From positions 1 through 64,000 of the forward strand of contig JAVBOH010000033.1 of assembly GCA_031550725.1 (NCBI GenBank): DNA of 64,000 nucleotides, given 5' to 3'. Of this stretch, positions 38,182 through 47,689 are shown in pieces. The position numbers were made by a program, and so were the translations under genes. The notes under the pieces are model-generated. The model ran no database searches, was not told the DNA's origin, and saw only the letters and a program-made list of their open reading frames with translations. The first letter of the stretch is position 1, and each line of letters starts with the position of its first letter. Origin of the DNA: UBA946 sp031550725 (lineage in GTDB: Bacteria; Bacillota; Clostridia; Oscillospirales; Ruminococcaceae).

Positions 38182-38490
38182 ATGACAAAGTTAAGCAAAA
38201 AAATCGTAGCAAGTATTGCTGCATGTGCAATGGTGGTTTCTACAGCTATTTCTGTTTCAGCGGCAACAGCAACATGCCCTCCACATGATAAATTAATAAG
38301 AGGAAGTCTAATTAATGTATCAACAACAGCAATACCATCACATCAATATGAATACACACCAGGGGTGTTTAAGACTTGTACTCAAACTGGATATCTAAGG
38401 ACTTATGAAGCACATTGCTCTAAATGTGGAACAAAAAACACTGGTACGCAAACGGAAACCTCTGTTATACATTCTAGCTGTGGAAAATAA
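38182..38490 (+). CDS. Small exported Cys-containing protein
   Basis: The 102-residue protein has a signal peptide (MTKLSKKIVASIAACAMVVS, cleavage after SVSA) and a mature part with CPP, CTQTGYLRTYEAHCSKCG and a terminal SSCGK. Those cysteines could bind metal or form disulphides. The start at 38182 follows GGAGG; an earlier ATG at 38167 overlaps that site. A terminator follows. Family not recognised. Confidence 0.75.
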   Translation: MTKLSKKIVASIAACAMVVSTAISVSAATATCPPHDKLIRGSLINVSTTAIPSHQYEYTPGVFKTCTQTGYLRTYEAHCSKCGTKNTGTQTETSVIHSSCGK

Positions 38491-38502
38491 ATAAAAGTAT
38501 AT

Positions 38503-38531
38503 AGCAGCAGAATATTCTCTATTCTGCTGCT
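38503..38531 (+). terminator. Terminator
   Basis: AGCAGCAGAAT pairs with ATTCTGCTGCT, followed by TGTATTTAATTT. Confidence 0.75.
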
Positions 38532-38623
38532 TGTATTTAATTTAACATTTAAATATATACTATCTAATTGACGAAATTTATTTTATCAGCTTATTTCTTA
38601 AGAAGAAAGGAATATTATTTTAT

Positions 38624-40903
38624 ATGAAAAAAATAATGTGTATTCTATTAATAATGTCTTTAATAATTCAAATCACTAGTTGTAAAAATAGTGATCCATG
38701 CGAAGATAAACAATATATGTCTAATGAAATAGCGAGTAACATAAAAATTGATTTGGTATATAATTTTTCTCAATATGAAGATAAATTAATAATAATAGGA
38801 CAAGAACAAATTGGATATGAGAATCAAACAGATGATGATCCTCAAACTGAATATATGAAAGTCGTAATTTTTAATGAAGATGGTATGCTTTTAAAAGAAA
38901 TATTACTTGATGATCAAAATAGCACACTAATATCCTTTTCTATAAAAAAAGCAGCCACTATCGATCGTGAAGGTAATATATGGATTTTACATGATGTTTA
39001 TATAGATAATGTAGGAACAGTAACTCGCTTAGAGTGTTATGATATAGAAGGAAGTCATTTGAAAACGATTCAACCAGAGCAATTTAATTATCAGTATGAT
39101 ATAACCTTTTCAAGTATGGAGATAGGCAATGATGGTTGTTTTTATTTTAATATTGACAATGAAGTCATAGTTTATGATGAAAATGGCAAATTGCTTTTAA
39201 CTATAACAGATAAAAATGGTTGGAGGACAAGAAGATTAAATAAACTATATGATGGAAGAATTATTGTAGACTCATTTTCTTCTGATAAACCTATAGGTAT
39301 GACACTTGCATTTAGAGAATTAGAAGTGAAATCAAAAGGTTTGGGTCAAGAGTGGAAATATGATTTTGATTTTAGTGGAACATTTTTTTATGGGAACGGA
39401 AATAATGAATATGATTTATTATTATGCACAAAAGATACAGTTTACGGTTATAATATTTTTACAGGAATACAAACAGAATTAATTAAATGGTCAGAACATG
39501 GTATTGACAATTCTAATATGAATATGTTTAAACATGTGATAGTGTCATCAGAAAATGTGTACGGAATTAAATATAATCAAAACAAACCTGAATCTTTAAT
39601 GGATGGAAGTATTAACATCTATAAGCTATCTAAAACTAATTTGCTTGATAAAAATAATATAAACAAAACAATTAATTTATCAACACTATATTTAACTGAT
39701 AGCATGAGAGACATAATAACTGAATTTAACAATAATAAATCAAATTACAAGATTGAAGTAAAAACTTATACAACAGAAGGAAATAATGCAAGTTATAGTG
39801 ATTCCATAGATAGATTTAACTCCGATATAATATCTGGAAATATTCCTGATTTTATTATCTTAGATGAGTGTATGCCGATAAAAAGTTATATTCAAAAAGG
39901 ACTTTTTATTGATTTGTATAAACACATTGACATTGATCCCGAAATCGATAGAAAAGATTATCTACCAAATATATTAAAAGCATTTGAATCAGATGGAAAG
40001 CTTTATACATGTTTTACTTCATTTTCCATAGGCACATTGATAGGTAAAACATCTGATGTAGGTAATACACCTGGCTGGACCTGGAGTGATTTCAACAAAT
40101 TATTATCAAGTAAACCTAAGAATACAATCCCTATTGCTGATAATTATATACCCTTTACAAAACAAAGATTTCTTGGTTTTGCTCTTTTAACAAAAATTAA
40201 TGAATATATTGATTATGACTCAGCAAGTTGCTCATTTGAAAATGATGACTTTAAAGATCTTTTAAAATTGGCTGACAATTATCCTTCTGAAACAATAGAA
40301 ATCATAAATCCTTCTGCTTATAAAGATGGTAATCCATTGTTAATGTATACAAATGTTAGCCTTTATGATAATTTAAAATCATATGAAGTTATTAATTTTG
40401 GCGAAGAAATAACATTCATAGGTTTCCCTTCAAACGGAGAGGAAAGTATTGGAATAGTCGGATATGCTTATAATCAATTTGCAATTCCTACAAACGCAAA
40501 AGAAGCGAATGGTGCATGGGAATTTGCCAAGTATTTGTTGAGTGATTATCAAAAAAAGTGTGGTAGTACAACAGGATACGCAGGTTTCCCAATCAAAATA
40601 TCATCACTTGAAATACTGGCTAATAAAGCAAAAGAAGAACTCCCAAACGGTCGATTAAGAGAAGCTTTTGTTGAAGATGGTGATAATGTTTTTACTGTAG
40701 AATTTGGAGCTAACACTGATGAAGATAATAAAAAAATTTCAGATTTAATATATTCAGTTTCAAACTTTACAAGAAATAACAGTGATATTATTTCAATTAT
40801 TTCTGAAGAAACAGAAAGTTTTTTTGTAGGTCAAAAATCTGTTGAAGAAGTAGCTAGTATTATTCAGAATAGAGTAAGTACTTATCTGAGCGAAATAAGT
40901 TAA
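38624..40903 (+). CDS. Lipoprotein: propeller-like N-domain fused to solute-binding domain
   Basis: The 759-residue protein has a lipoprotein signal (SLIIQITSC). The N-terminal roughly 320 residues are repeat-rich (IDREGNIWILHD, IGNDGCFYFNI), typical of NHL/propeller folds. The C-terminal roughly 400 residues are a family-1 solute-binding fold (LYLTDSMRDIITEFNNNKSN, PDFIILDECMPIKSYIQKGL, DGKLYTCFTSFSIGTLIGKT, NGAWEFAKYLLSDYQKK). No transporter genes adjoin it. The fusion suggests binding coupled to a surface scaffold. The next gene follows by 15 bp and is probably cotranscribed. Confidence 0.8.
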   Translation: MKKIMCILLIMSLIIQITSCKNSDPCEDKQYMSNEIASNIKIDLVYNFSQYEDKLIIIGQEQIGYENQTDDDPQTEYMKVVIFNEDGMLLKEILLDDQNSTLISFSIKKAATIDREGNIWILHDVYIDNVGTVTRLECYDIEGSHLKTIQPEQFNYQYDITFSSMEIGNDGCFYFNIDNEVIVYDENGKLLLTITDKNGWRTRRLNKLYDGRIIVDSFSSDKPIGMTLAFRELEVKSKGLGQEWKYDFDFSGTFFYGNGNNEYDLLLCTKDTVYGYNIFTGIQTELIKWSEHGIDNSNMNMFKHVIVSSENVYGIKYNQNKPESLMDGSINIYKLSKTNLLDKNNINKTINLSTLYLTDSMRDIITEFNNNKSNYKIEVKTYTTEGNNASYSDSIDRFNSDIISGNIPDFIILDECMPIKSYIQKGLFIDLYKHIDIDPEIDRKDYLPNILKAFESDGKLYTCFTSFSIGTLIGKTSDVGNTPGWTWSDFNKLLSSKPKNTIPIADNYIPFTKQRFLGFALLTKINEYIDYDSASCSFENDDFKDLLKLADNYPSETIEIINPSAYKDGNPLLMYTNVSLYDNLKSYEVINFGEEITFIGFPSNGEESIGIVGYAYNQFAIPTNAKEANGAWEFAKYLLSDYQKKCGSTTGYAGFPIKISSLEILANKAKEELPNGRLREAFVEDGDNVFTVEFGANTDEDNKKISDLIYSVSNFTRNNSDIISIISEETESFFVGQKSVEEVASIIQNRVSTYLSEIS

Positions 40904-40918
40904 ATATCGGAGGAATTT

Positions 40919-42073
40919 ATGAAAATAAAAAACATTCTCTGGATTTTGTTTATTGCAATTGCTGTTGTTGTTACAGGATTTAATATTTATAAGATATGGA
41001 ATATTAATAACGATAATAATTATTCTCATAATGAACATGAGTATAATTTTGAATCTACTATTGTTGATTTTCAAGGAATAGCCTATGATACGCAAAAAGA
41101 TGATATTTGTAGTACATTTTATGCCGCAAACAACCTAGATACTGTTTATTCAAATAACTTAATTTGCCAAAACTCTGATAATTGTGATATTTATTGGTAT
41201 TCACATATTGATAGTTGTGTTTATAAATTTTCCAATGGTCAAAATGAGTGTATTATTAATAAAACTACAACATGTTTAATTTATTATGATAATGCTATTT
41301 ACTTTATTTCTCCTGATGAAGAACTAAACACAAACATTTCGTCATCAGTAGGTTATGTATGGAAGTATGATTTATTTACAAAGGAAATAACACGCTTTTT
41401 TGACATGCCAGTTTCTTCACTATGTGTAATTGATAATCAGTTTTATTGTATGATGTTAAATGAAGAAAATTTAGCTTTTTGCAAAATTTCAAGCGATGGT
41501 ACATATGAAAATTTGAATTTAATGTATTGTGGAGTATATAAAAATTATTTACTTACATATCGATATGATGTAGAAGGTTATCCATTATTAGGCTTAACAA
41601 ATTCAGAAACTAATGAATATATACCACTAATTTCAAACGATAAATACATATCAGAACAATGTATTTATAAGGATACGCTTTATTATAGATATTTTGAAAT
41701 AGTTGATGATGTAATTTACAGAAACGGAAATATTTGTTGTTTAAACCTTCTTACAGCTGAAAGTAAGGTATATGAAATTGAAAGTTTAGTTGGACATAGT
41801 CATGAGTTATCGTATAATTTTGCAAGTGATAAGCTTTATTTATTAAGCGAAAGTAAGATATCATGTATTGATTTACTAACTGATGAAGTTGTCAAAAAAG
41901 AAATTCCATCGCATGAACATGATGATGATGATCATAATCATAATCATTCGTCATATAATAGATTATTCTCTGATGGGGAGAATATTTATATTATAATAGA
42001 GGATGAGAATGGCATAAATCAGCTCGGAAGCTTTAATGATTTTGAGTGTTTTTATGATGTAGTTACTAAATAA
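40919..42073 (+). CDS. Membrane-anchored propeller-like protein with His/Asp-rich patch
   Basis: The 384-residue protein has one N-terminal membrane anchor (ILWILFIAIAVVVTGFNIYK). The extracellular part contains DUF5050-like blades (DIYWYSHIDSCVYKFSNGQN, NGNICCLNLLTAESKVYEIE). A segment HEHDDDDHNHNHSS near residue 340 could bind divalent metal. GGAGG lies upstream of the ATG. It may work with the preceding binding lipoprotein. Function unknown. Confidence 0.75.
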   Translation: MKIKNILWILFIAIAVVVTGFNIYKIWNINNDNNYSHNEHEYNFESTIVDFQGIAYDTQKDDICSTFYAANNLDTVYSNNLICQNSDNCDIYWYSHIDSCVYKFSNGQNECIINKTTTCLIYYDNAIYFISPDEELNTNISSSVGYVWKYDLFTKEITRFFDMPVSSLCVIDNQFYCMMLNEENLAFCKISSDGTYENLNLMYCGVYKNYLLTYRYDVEGYPLLGLTNSETNEYIPLISNDKYISEQCIYKDTLYYRYFEIVDDVIYRNGNICCLNLLTAESKVYEIESLVGHSHELSYNFASDKLYLLSESKISCIDLLTDEVVKKEIPSHEHDDDDHNHNHSSYNRLFSDGENIYIIIEDENGINQLGSFNDFECFYDVVTK

Positions 42074-42157
42074 TAACTAACCTAAACAGCCATAATACCT
42101 GCATAAGTCAGTTATTGTGGTTGTTTATCTTCAATTTGTTTATATTCGACGAGGTAG

Positions 42158-42370
42158 ATGACTATGGTGATTGTAAGTGTTGTAGAAAAAGTAAAGACTA
42201 GAATAATCAGATGTCCTTCCTGTTTGTCTAGGATATGTGATCTTGTCATAGAAAATGATAGCCATAAAATTGTAACAACTGGTGATAATAAATGCACTTT
42301 TGTATTGAAATGTTATAAGTGTAAGCAACTTGTGGGGATTTCTGTTACACCGGATAAAAAATGCAAATGA
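42158..42370 (+). CDS. Cysteine-rich KTR-type small protein
   Basis: The 70-residue protein contains VKTRIIRCPSCLSRICDLVI and LKCYKCKQLVGI, two CxxC pairs in the arrangement of the small cysteine-rich KTR family found in mobile elements. It probably binds zinc. A good site is not obvious before the first ATG (MTMVIVSVV). A degenerate copy lies at about 47950-48090. Function unknown. Confidence 0.65.
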   Translation: MTMVIVSVVEKVKTRIIRCPSCLSRICDLVIENDSHKIVTTGDNKCTFVLKCYKCKQLVGISVTPDKKCK

Positions 42371-42406
42371 AATTGTAAAATTAAAAGAGATATTAGGATA
42401 ATTCAA

Positions 42407-42535
42407 AATACTAAGCCGCATTTCTATTAACAGTTCTTCTGCTTTTCCTTTATTGCCTTTAACTCTTAGCCATGTAAAAAACCACTTTGGACGTTTCCTT
42501 CCATCACTTCTTCTCAAGTTTAAACCATGTACCAA
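42407..42535 (-). pseudogene. Tyrosine integrase N-terminal fragment
   Basis: The minus strand reads LRRSDGRKRPKWFFTWLRVK and then GNKGKAEELLIEMRLSIL, which resembles the N-terminal arm-binding domain of Clostridia integrases (usual form KWISTGLPVKGNKRKAEELL). Nothing of the catalytic domain follows. It marks one end of the defence island that starts at about 42640. Confidence 0.6.
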
Positions 42536-42640
42536 TAATCATTTTTATTAGTTAAATGACCACTTATCATTAAATCCATCACCTTAAAGTATTTTGAAAG
42601 TTTGAATCTCTCAAATCCTTGATTTTATTATACTTTCTAT

Positions 42641-42713
42641 GGAGAGGTACCAAAGTGGTCAAACACGCCGCACTCGAAATGCGGCGTGTGCAGCCACTTT
42701 GTGAGTTCGAATA
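42641..42713 (+). pseudogene. Truncated tRNA-Ser (CGA)
   Basis: GGAGAGGTACCAAAGTGGTC is a typical class II tRNA 5' end. The anticodon arm CCGCA-CTCGAAA-TGCGG gives anticodon CGA, a variable arm follows, and the T-loop reads TTCGAAT. The matching T-stem and the acceptor 3' strand (CCTCTCC) are missing, so it cannot fold as a complete tRNA. The break lies where tRNA-targeting integrases cross over. Confidence 0.65.
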
Positions 42714-42899
42714 TGCAGAAGTTATGGAAAAATGCAAGAAGCCAATGTACGCCCTGTTCTATTGGTTTTCTGTCGAAGTGAAGTTTTGCTTTTATAATCC
42801 ATGGATCAAAAACAATATGCAGGCAAATGAGATAATTTCACATTTGCCTGTTGATTTATTGAAAGGTTTATGTTATAATTTAAACAGGAGCGTGAAATT

Positions 42900-44183
42900 A
42901 TGATAACAAAGTTTAGATTTCAAAATTATAAATCTTTTAAAGATGGCGCTATTTTAGATTTATCTGCATCGAAGATCACTGAATTTTCCGAGAACTTATT
43001 TGTTAAGGGAAATGAAAAAATATTGCCCGTAGCAGCGATATACGGTGCTAACGCCAGTGGTAAATCAAGTATCTATCAAGCTTTTGAATACATGAGTGAA
43101 TATGTTGTCAATTCGTTTAAGTTTGGTGGAGATGAAGATTCCAAGCAAAAATCAGAATTCGAATATATGAAACCCACCTCGTTTTTGTTTGATAAAAGCA
43201 GTCGTGAAGAAGAGTCTGTATTTGAAGTGTTCTTTATTGATACAATGAACGAATCTTTAAAATCATATCAATATGGATTTGCTGTGAGTTCACAGGGCGT
43301 TACAAAAGAGTGGCTTTACCGTAAAGCAAAGACAGCCAGAGAATACACATGTATTTTTTATAGAGATAATGATAAACTTGATTTGACGGGTCTCTCTGCA
43401 AAATACCGTGACAATATAGAGATATCATTAGAAAAGGAAGTTCTCATTTCTTCTTTAGGTGCAAAGTTGAAAATACCAAAACTGAAATTTATAAGAGATT
43501 GGTTTCTCCAAAACGAGTTTGCTGATTTTGGAGACCCTGCTGAAAGCTTCTTTTTATCACGAATGCTACCGCGTAATTTTGTTGATAACAAAGAAGTTCA
43601 AGATGATGTGGTAAAATTTTTTTCTGCTTTTGATAGTTCAATTATAGGTTTTAATGTGGAAAAGGTCATTTCTTCCGAATCTGATAAAAAAGAAGAACAT
43701 TATACTATAGATGCAATTCACTCGGTGATTGGATCAAACGAAACAGCCACAATACCTTTGCGTTTAGAATCTGATGGGACATTGAAAATGTTTGCGTTGT
43801 ATCCGATTTTACAATTAGTTTTAGAAAAAGGTAGTGTCTTGTTCATCGATGAGTTAAATGCGAGATTGCATCCTCTTTTGGTCGAAAATTTCGTTAAAAC
43901 ATTTCTAAATCCACAAACAAATCCAAATCAAGCTCAATTAATATTTACAACACATGACACTTGGCAAATGGCTTCTAATATGCTGCGACGTGACGAGATA
44001 TGGTTTACAAAAAAAGATGAAAATGGTGTATCCGTTCTATACTCGTTAGCGGATTGTAAAAATGAAGATGGCAGCAAGGTTCGAAAAGACGAAGATTTTG
44101 AAACTAACTATCTTAAAGGTAAGTACTCAGCAATACCTAAAATCAAAGGTTTTAATATCAAGGACAATAAAAACGAGGAGTGA
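42900..44183 (+). CDS. AAA_15-type ATPase associated with Hachiman
   Basis: The 427-residue protein starts MITKFRFQNYKSFKDGAILD. It has Walker A (YGANASGKSS, about 47-56), an ABC-like signature region (RLESDGTLKMFALYP), Walker B (VLFIDELNARLHPLL) and a switch His (IFTTHDTWQM). This is the SMC-like AAA_15/AAA_21 class used in several defence systems (for example with RloB or in PARIS). AGGAG precedes the ATG by about 10 nt. Its stop overlaps the HamA start, so it is translationally coupled. A sensor or regulator role for the HamAB effector is inferred. Confidence 0.85.
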   Translation: MITKFRFQNYKSFKDGAILDLSASKITEFSENLFVKGNEKILPVAAIYGANASGKSSIYQAFEYMSEYVVNSFKFGGDEDSKQKSEFEYMKPTSFLFDKSSREEESVFEVFFIDTMNESLKSYQYGFAVSSQGVTKEWLYRKAKTAREYTCIFYRDNDKLDLTGLSAKYRDNIEISLEKEVLISSLGAKLKIPKLKFIRDWFLQNEFADFGDPAESFFLSRMLPRNFVDNKEVQDDVVKFFSAFDSSIIGFNVEKVISSESDKKEEHYTIDAIHSVIGSNETATIPLRLESDGTLKMFALYPILQLVLEKGSVLFIDELNARLHPLLVENFVKTFLNPQTNPNQAQLIFTTHDTWQMASNMLRRDEIWFTKKDENGVSVLYSLADCKNEDGSKVRKDEDFETNYLKGKYSAIPKIKGFNIKDNKNEE

Positions 44184-45142
44184 AATTTTTTTTGGAAGTT
44201 AAAAACAACAAAGACAAAGATAAGGTCTTAGTATTAAAAGTTGGACAAGAAGACGTTGATGGGATGCTAATAAACTATGATATCAATGATAATGGGAAAT
44301 ATGATTATTTATATAATGAGTTCGTTAGCTCAGTAGTAAATTATCTCCCTGAATATGCGATGGGCTATAACCCCAACCCACTATTGCAGACACAGTATGT
44401 TCCTGCCTTGAGAGAGGCAGCCAAAAGTGTGATAAAAATAAAGAAAATAGCAGAGATAAAAGGCTATTTAGATAACGGTACCCCTCATCAGGATTGGAAT
44501 CCTGATATTTTAGAGCTTTATAATAAAAAAGGCGTTTTTAGCGAAATAATATTGCATTTTATATTGAGGGAATTTAAGAAAACGCTTCCTCTTATTTCAA
44601 AGATATATTTTAAGGATTCGAATGCAGTTGAAGCACACGGCTTTGATGCTGTACATGTCACAGAGACAGAAAATAAAAAAACACTTTGGTTAGGTGAGAC
44701 AAAGTTTTATAATAATAGTAATGGTGCATTAAAAGCCTTGGTGGACGATTTGAACAAACACTTTATAACTGATTATCTAAATGAACAGTTCATAATAATT
44801 AGTAGAGCTCTTACCACTGATAATCCATTGCGATCTGACTGGATTGAAGTTCTGAATCACGCTAAAACTCTTTCTGAAAAATTTCAATTAGTGAAGATTC
44901 CGCTTCTTTGTATTTATGAAGATACTTTTGCTGAAGAAATTATTGAAACATTAAATAAACAAGAAAATATCGATGCTATATGCGTAAATCATATGTCGGA
45001 GTTGAAAGACTATTTTGATAAGAAAAATACTTTTGCAAATAAAAGCAATGTCGAAATATTATTGATTTTGTTGCCCGTTGAATCTAAGGATATGATTGTA
45101 GCAAAGATTCTTGAACGGATATACAATATGCAAAGTGTTTAG
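44180..45142 (+). CDS. hamA: HamA nuclease-like protein (DUF1837), Hachiman defence
   Basis: The 320-residue protein carries a DUF1837/HamA C-terminal domain with a PD-(D/E)xK-like core: HGFDAVHVTE (about 154) and LWLGETKFY (about 168-176, the ExK). The N-terminal half (LPEYAMGYNPNPLLQTQYVP, VFSEIILHFILREF) fits HamA. A GTG start overlaps the ATPase stop; a TTG at 44192 spaced 11 nt from GAGGAG is an alternative. In known Hachiman systems HamA is held by HamB and released to degrade DNA upon phage damage. Confidence 0.8.
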   Translation: MKFFLEVKNNKDKDKVLVLKVGQEDVDGMLINYDINDNGKYDYLYNEFVSSVVNYLPEYAMGYNPNPLLQTQYVPALREAAKSVIKIKKIAEIKGYLDNGTPHQDWNPDILELYNKKGVFSEIILHFILREFKKTLPLISKIYFKDSNAVEAHGFDAVHVTETENKKTLWLGETKFYNNSNGALKALVDDLNKHFITDYLNEQFIIISRALTTDNPLRSDWIEVLNHAKTLSEKFQLVKIPLLCIYEDTFAEEIIETLNKQENIDAICVNHMSELKDYFDKKNTFANKSNVEILLILLPVESKDMIVAKILERIYNMQSV

Positions 45143-45152
45143 GGTGATGCAT

Positions 45153-47405
45153 ATGGAAGCGATAATTCAAAAACTATATGTTCATAATAAGCTAAATGAT
45201 GGTGAGTGTTTTGACCTTATTCAATACATAAGCACATTGCTTAACTGCGGCGATGATGACAAAAAACAAAATGGACGAGATGTATTAATATTAATCCTTG
45301 ATAATTGGAGTAATATATCTGATGGCTATAAAAAAATAATCTTAGACTTAATCGAAGCTGCAGGATTTTATCCCTATCTTAAAAAACTTCAAGCTAAGTC
45401 ATTGGATGCCGATGCAGAGATACGTTTTGCATACCACAAGTCTTCTAATATAGAGGGCAGGTATTTTCATTCAAAACAGAAGGAAATCGATATTTTAATA
45501 AAAGAGCACAGGAATGTTATAGTAAGTGCTCCAACAAGTTTTGGAAAGAGCCTGCTTATTGAAGAAATAATCGCAAGTAAAGAATATAAAAACATCGTTA
45601 TTATTCAGCCAACGCTTGCTTTACTTGATGAAACTCGTCGCAAACTCAAAGAGTATTCTGAAACCTATAAAGTAATTGTAAAAACCACCCAGCCTTTTTC
45701 GGAAGATAAAGGCAACGTGTTTCTACTAACAGCTGAACGAGTTTTAGAGTACCCCAATATGCCCACTATCGATTTATTAATTTTAGACGAGTTTTATAAG
45801 TTGAGTAATCAACGTGGCGACAATAGAAGCAGCATATTAAACACGGCATTCATAAGGATAATGAAAAATCCTAACTGTAGATTTTACATGCTGGGTCCCA
45901 ATATTGATGCAATATCTGATGGATTTGTTGAAGAATATAACGCTGTTTTTTACAAAACAAATTTTTCGATGGTTCTTACTGAAGAAGAAAACCTTTATGA
46001 TACGGTACATACCAAACGTGGCAATAAAGTTTCAGAAGAAGATATCTTCAAAGTTTTAGATAGCCTTGAACAACAAACGCTGATTTATTGTTCATCGCCT
46101 GCGACAGCAAGGAAATTGGCATTTGGCTACTGTAACCATCGAATACAGCGCGGGGCAGAGCCAATTTGGGATTTGCCATTAGTACAGTGGATAACCGATA
46201 ATCTTTCTTACAGATGGTCTTTATCAAAATGTCTCCAATATGAAATAGCTATACATGACGGAGCCATGCCAAAGCATATAACGTCATCTACCATACAATA
46301 TTTTAACCAAAATAAATTACGCTTTCTCTTTTGCACAAACACTATTATTGAGGGTGTAAATACGAGCGCCAAAAATGTTATTTACTACGACAATAAAATT
46401 GGTACAAAAGACGTCGATTATTTTGACTACTCAAATATTCGTGGTAGAGCAGGACGGCTTATGGAACATTATGTCGGAAAAATTATTAACCTTAAGAAAC
46501 CTCCAGAAGTTGAAACAACAGAAATAGATTTCCCTTTTTTTGAACAAAATCCTATATCGACAGAAATCCTAATTAATCTTGATGAAACTGACATACGTGA
46601 CATAAACGACAATATAAAGCGTTACGAAGAATTTAAAGAGAATGATTTAGAATTACAGGAACTAATAAAAAGGAATAACGTATCGGTTGAAGGCCAATTA
46701 AATATTTTAAAAATGCTGATGCAAGATTTGGCAACTCCTTCTAAAAGGGAATTGATAAATTGGAGTCAAATCGACGGGAAATTATATAAGCGTTTAACAT
46801 ATATATTTGACCTCTGTTGGGACAGCTTATCAACAGAGGAAGAACGGAGATCCTTTGGCAATAAAAAGTGGGTAGTAAATAAAATTGTTAGCAGCTGTTT
46901 TAGAACAAGTATTGGTCAGATGATTAATAATGATGTTGAATATAAAGCAAAAAAACTTGCCGAAGAAAACGATTTAAAATATACTTCAGTTGATGATATT
47001 TTTAAACAATTCCCTGTTGAAATGCAGGCAAAGGTCGACAACTCAATTGAACGACTATTTGCGTTACAAAAGAATTGGCTACAGTATAGAGCTCCAAAAT
47101 GGATAAATGTCGTAGATTCACTTCAAAAATATGCAACTAAAAAATGTCAACTTCGTTCCGGTGATTATTCTTATGTAGCTGAGATGATAGAAAATGAATT
47201 TATTCAATCATCCCTAAGAATATTGATAGAGTATGGCGTTCCTATGTCTGCAATTAAAAAAATTCAATTGGTGATGAATATGCATAGAATAAGTGCTGAT
47301 AAAATCACCGAGGATAAGGCAATCGAACTCATACGATCTCACCAAGAAGAAATTAATAAATATTTAAGTGAATACGAAAGAAGCATTCTTACGAATGCGT
47401 TATAA
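45153..47405 (+). CDS. hamB: HamB DEAD/DEAH-type helicase, Hachiman defence
   Basis: The 750-residue protein is a superfamily 2, Ski2-like helicase. It has motif I SAPTSFGKSLL (about 125-135), motif II LLILDEFYKLS, motif V TNTIIEGVNTSAKNVIYYD and motif VI NIRGRAGRLMEHYVGK. A C-terminal helical region of about 280 residues follows. The start at 45153 is 6 nt after AGGGTG, just past the hamA stop. Size and neighbour fit HamB. Together with hamA and the upstream ATPase it forms a three-gene operon ended by the hairpin at 47507. Confidence 0.88.
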   Translation: MEAIIQKLYVHNKLNDGECFDLIQYISTLLNCGDDDKKQNGRDVLILILDNWSNISDGYKKIILDLIEAAGFYPYLKKLQAKSLDADAEIRFAYHKSSNIEGRYFHSKQKEIDILIKEHRNVIVSAPTSFGKSLLIEEIIASKEYKNIVIIQPTLALLDETRRKLKEYSETYKVIVKTTQPFSEDKGNVFLLTAERVLEYPNMPTIDLLILDEFYKLSNQRGDNRSSILNTAFIRIMKNPNCRFYMLGPNIDAISDGFVEEYNAVFYKTNFSMVLTEEENLYDTVHTKRGNKVSEEDIFKVLDSLEQQTLIYCSSPATARKLAFGYCNHRIQRGAEPIWDLPLVQWITDNLSYRWSLSKCLQYEIAIHDGAMPKHITSSTIQYFNQNKLRFLFCTNTIIEGVNTSAKNVIYYDNKIGTKDVDYFDYSNIRGRAGRLMEHYVGKIINLKKPPEVETTEIDFPFFEQNPISTEILINLDETDIRDINDNIKRYEEFKENDLELQELIKRNNVSVEGQLNILKMLMQDLATPSKRELINWSQIDGKLYKRLTYIFDLCWDSLSTEEERRSFGNKKWVVNKIVSSCFRTSIGQMINNDVEYKAKKLAEENDLKYTSVDDIFKQFPVEMQAKVDNSIERLFALQKNWLQYRAPKWINVVDSLQKYATKKCQLRSGDYSYVAEMIENEFIQSSLRILIEYGVPMSAIKKIQLVMNMHRISADKITEDKAIELIRSHQEEINKYLSEYERSILTNAL

Positions 47406-47506
47406 GACTTATTTTTATTAATATAACATTACTTATTGACTGCAAACTCGCATAAATACGGGATTATTCCATACCCCTTATGGTTACTCGCACCAGATGA
47501 GATAGT

Positions 47507-47534
47507 CTCAAACCTTTTATTTACGAGGTTTGAG
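47507..47534 (+). terminator. Terminator of defence operon
   Basis: CTCAAACCT pairs with AGGTTTGAG, followed by GCTTTTTCTTTTT. Confidence 0.8.
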
Positions 47535-47562
47535 GCTTTTTCTTTTTGTTCAAAACCTAGTT

Positions 47563-47580
47563 TGTCCGCTATTTGACCAC
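47563..47580 (-). repeat. Candidate integrase arm site (inverted)
   Basis: Read on the minus strand, GTGGTCAAATAGCGGACA holds two related heptamers with an 11-bp period, like the sites at 31475 and 57741. A single GTGGTCA also occurs at 42557-42563 on the minus strand, so the motif lies on both sides of the Hachiman operon. Confidence 0.4.
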
Positions 47581-47689
47581 TATTTTAATTATTCGGCTAA
47601 TTTTAATGAAAATGAATTTGAAACAACGTCCATTACTTTGGCTTGAGATGTTTGGAACGCATGAGCGTAGATTGAAAGAGTACTATTCA

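Noticed and set aside
42140..42535. 131-codon minus-strand frame read as one gene
   Set aside because: Only its first 40-odd codons look like an integrase; the remainder is opposite the KTR gene.
42641..42713. Functional tRNA-Ser
   Set aside because: The 3' half of the T-stem and the acceptor strand are absent.
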